Shown here: one piece after another, positions 63,231 through 64,000 of the stretch | Layout: the number at the start of each line of letters is the position of its first letter | How positions within the stretch are numbered: position 1 is the stretch's first letter | The notes under the pieces: model-generated | Told to the model about the DNA's origin: nothing | What the model saw: only the letters and a program-made list of their open reading frames with translations | Database searches by the model: none | Translations under genes and position numbers: made by a program | NCBI RefSeq assembly: GCF_022811845.1 | Contig: NZ_CP064266.1 | Location: 4,588,001-4,652,000, forward strand | Direction of reading: 5' to 3' | Source: Bacillus pseudomycoides | Lineage (GTDB): Bacteria > Bacillota > Bacilli > Bacillales > Bacillaceae_G | Length of the DNA stretch: 64,000 bases

Positions 63231-63516
63231 GCTATAACTTCAATCCCAATTGCAACGGTTCCCCACTGTTGCTCTTGTTCCTTTGTATATATTTCATATG
63301 TACTTACTAGCATCTCTTCTAAACTCCAATTTGCACAGCCCATCAACTCTTTATCAATATCCTTATACATTTCTTCAAATGTTTTATAACATTTCAATTC
63401 CGTTACCTTTACACAAATTGTTTCTCTTGTTGCTAAATTTGTAAATTCGATTTCATCTTCTATTTGTATATTTCGACGTTTCTTATCATATAAGCGTACT
63501 TCACAATCGAAAAGCT
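63227..63516 (-). pseudogene. ASCH-domain protein, 5'-truncated at a deletion scar
   Basis: The minus-strand frame reads CEVRLYDKKRRNIQIEDEIEF, then ICVKVTELKCYKTFEEMYKDID and WGTVAIGIEVIA to TGA 63227: the C-terminal two thirds of an ASCH (RNA-binding-like) domain. Upstream of about 63516 the sequence switches to an scdA fragment on the other strand, so start and promoter are gone. Confidence 0.75.
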
Positions 63517-63721
63517 TGAAGAATTAGAACAAGAGCATGATGGAGCTGGTGATCTTATAAAAGAATTACGCAGTATTACAAGTGACTTTACTCCTCCAGA
63601 GCATGCATGTCGCACATATCGTATGGTTTATAATCGTCTAGAAGATTTTGAATCTGATTTATTCCAACACGTACATCTTGAAAACAACATTCTATTTAAA
63701 CGATTACTTGCCATCCACTAA
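63505..63721 (+). pseudogene. scdA: Iron-sulfur repair di-iron protein ScdA/RIC, C-terminal remnant
   Basis: The plus frame KLEELEQEHDGAGDLIKELR, then DFTPPEHACRTYRMVYNRLEDFESDLFQHVHLENNILFKR, is the C-terminal hemerythrin-like part of ScdA/YtfE, with the last metal-binding His and Glu (HVHLENN). About 150 N-terminal residues are missing. Its own terminator follows at 63726. Confidence 0.8.
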
Positions 63722-63725
63722 AGCC

Positions 63726-63764
63726 AATAAGCAGCGAAGATTATTCTTCGCTGCTTATTTTTTC
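63726..63764 (+). terminator. Terminator of the scdA remnant
   Basis: AATAAGCAGCGAAGA pairs perfectly with TCTTCGCTGCTTATT around TTAT, then TTTTCCC. Confidence 0.85.
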
Positions 63765-63825
63765 CCTTAACTCCAATTACAATCTGCTACTAATTACTCC
63801 ATTTCTACAAAAAAATCCTCTATAC

Positions 63826-63954
63826 TATATAAAGTGAAACTTTAATCAGCCCTCACGAATCGGGCTTTTACGGACAGTTCATCTCCCACCTAACTTCTTT
63901 GCTTTCGCTGAATTTTGAGGTGAGAGTGTTACTGTCCTAAAATAGCGGGATAAA
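63826..63954 (+). repeat. bcr1 repeat, copy 5 (nearly full)
   Basis: TATAAAGTGAAACTTTAATC, AATCGGGCTTTTACGGACAG, TTCATCTCCCACCTAA, TGAGGTGAGAGTGTTACTG, AATAGCGGGATAAA. It lacks the first GGGGG/CCCCC hairpin but keeps the second (CTCCCACCT/AGGTGAGAG). Sequence beyond to 64000 shows no gene. Confidence 0.8.
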
Positions 63955-64000
63955 TAGATTATGCACACCGCATAATCAAAAAATCTCTATACATATGAGA

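Noticed and set aside
1..64000. CRISPR array, tRNA or rRNA genes
   Set aside because: No regularly spaced identical repeats with spacers and no tRNA/rRNA sequence were recognised; the 20-bp units are contiguous, without spacers.

Overview
The window looks like a chromosomal segment of a Bacillus cereus-group bacterium (cereus / thuringiensis / anthracis relatives). It is AT-rich, Shine-Dalgarno sites are strong and purine-rich, and there is a close match to the quorum-quenching lactonase AiiA. An arylamine N-acetyltransferase has the Cys-His-Glu triad described for B. cereus NAT3. Several copies of the cereus-group bcr1 repeat are present. No rRNA, tRNA, CRISPR array or complete prophage was seen.

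Layout. 0-6.5 kb: 5' part of ddl with its MocR-type regulator, a broken nucleotidyltransferase, a DinB protein, and a CoA-transferase with a LytTR regulator. 6.5-8.2 kb is a gene graveyard: IS3 remnant, full-length bcr1, methyltransferase remnant, and a deletion scar joining halves of a DinB and an SDR gene. 8.4-13.4 kb: an unknown two-gene unit, a lipoprotein, aiiA, and a MoxR-DUF58-DUF4129 operon. 13.8-16.3 kb: a multi-PAS sporulation-type sensor kinase. 16.3-20.4 kb is a second decay zone (IS66, LPXTG and arsC remnants) that also holds a VanW protein, a beta-roll surface protein and a DUF2871 protein. 20.5-38.5 kb is mostly core or housekeeping-like: yuzF, bshB2-yojF, an ArsB/NhaD transporter, an IS1182-derived miniature element, acetyltransferases, DUF817, LysR/quinone reductase, a MutS2 paralogue, nat, pepF, a serine hydrolase, selO and a PaiB-like protein.

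39-51.7 kb is a regulator-rich accessory region. It has an MFS pump with a coupled 47-aa ORF and a divergent TetR with three operators, an alpha/beta hydrolase, a frameshifted amidohydrolase with XapX, a divergent isochorismatase-like hydrolase, LysR, MarR, a GlcD-type oxidase, TrmB, GNAT and DinB. 52-64 kb: a VanW lipoprotein, a Tyr-rich coiled-coil protein, DUF3900, a solitary beta-helix (tailspike-like) protein, a frameshifted TnpB element, a DEDDh exonuclease, cold-shock protein, acetate transporter, NUDIX, and a second deletion scar joining ASCH and scdA fragments, ending in another bcr1.

The main theme is many independent small genes, each with its own terminator, interrupted by zones of repeats and pseudogenes. 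The best leads for new biology are the 20-bp-periodic dispersed repeat (three copies), the IS1182-derived miniature element, the coupled 47-aa ORF of the MFS pump, the CTATA dyads between the amidohydrolase/XapX and isochorismatase-like genes, and the duplicated-motif protein with its 38-aa hydrophobic partner at 8.4-9.0 kb. All calls are from reading the sequence; no database search was run.
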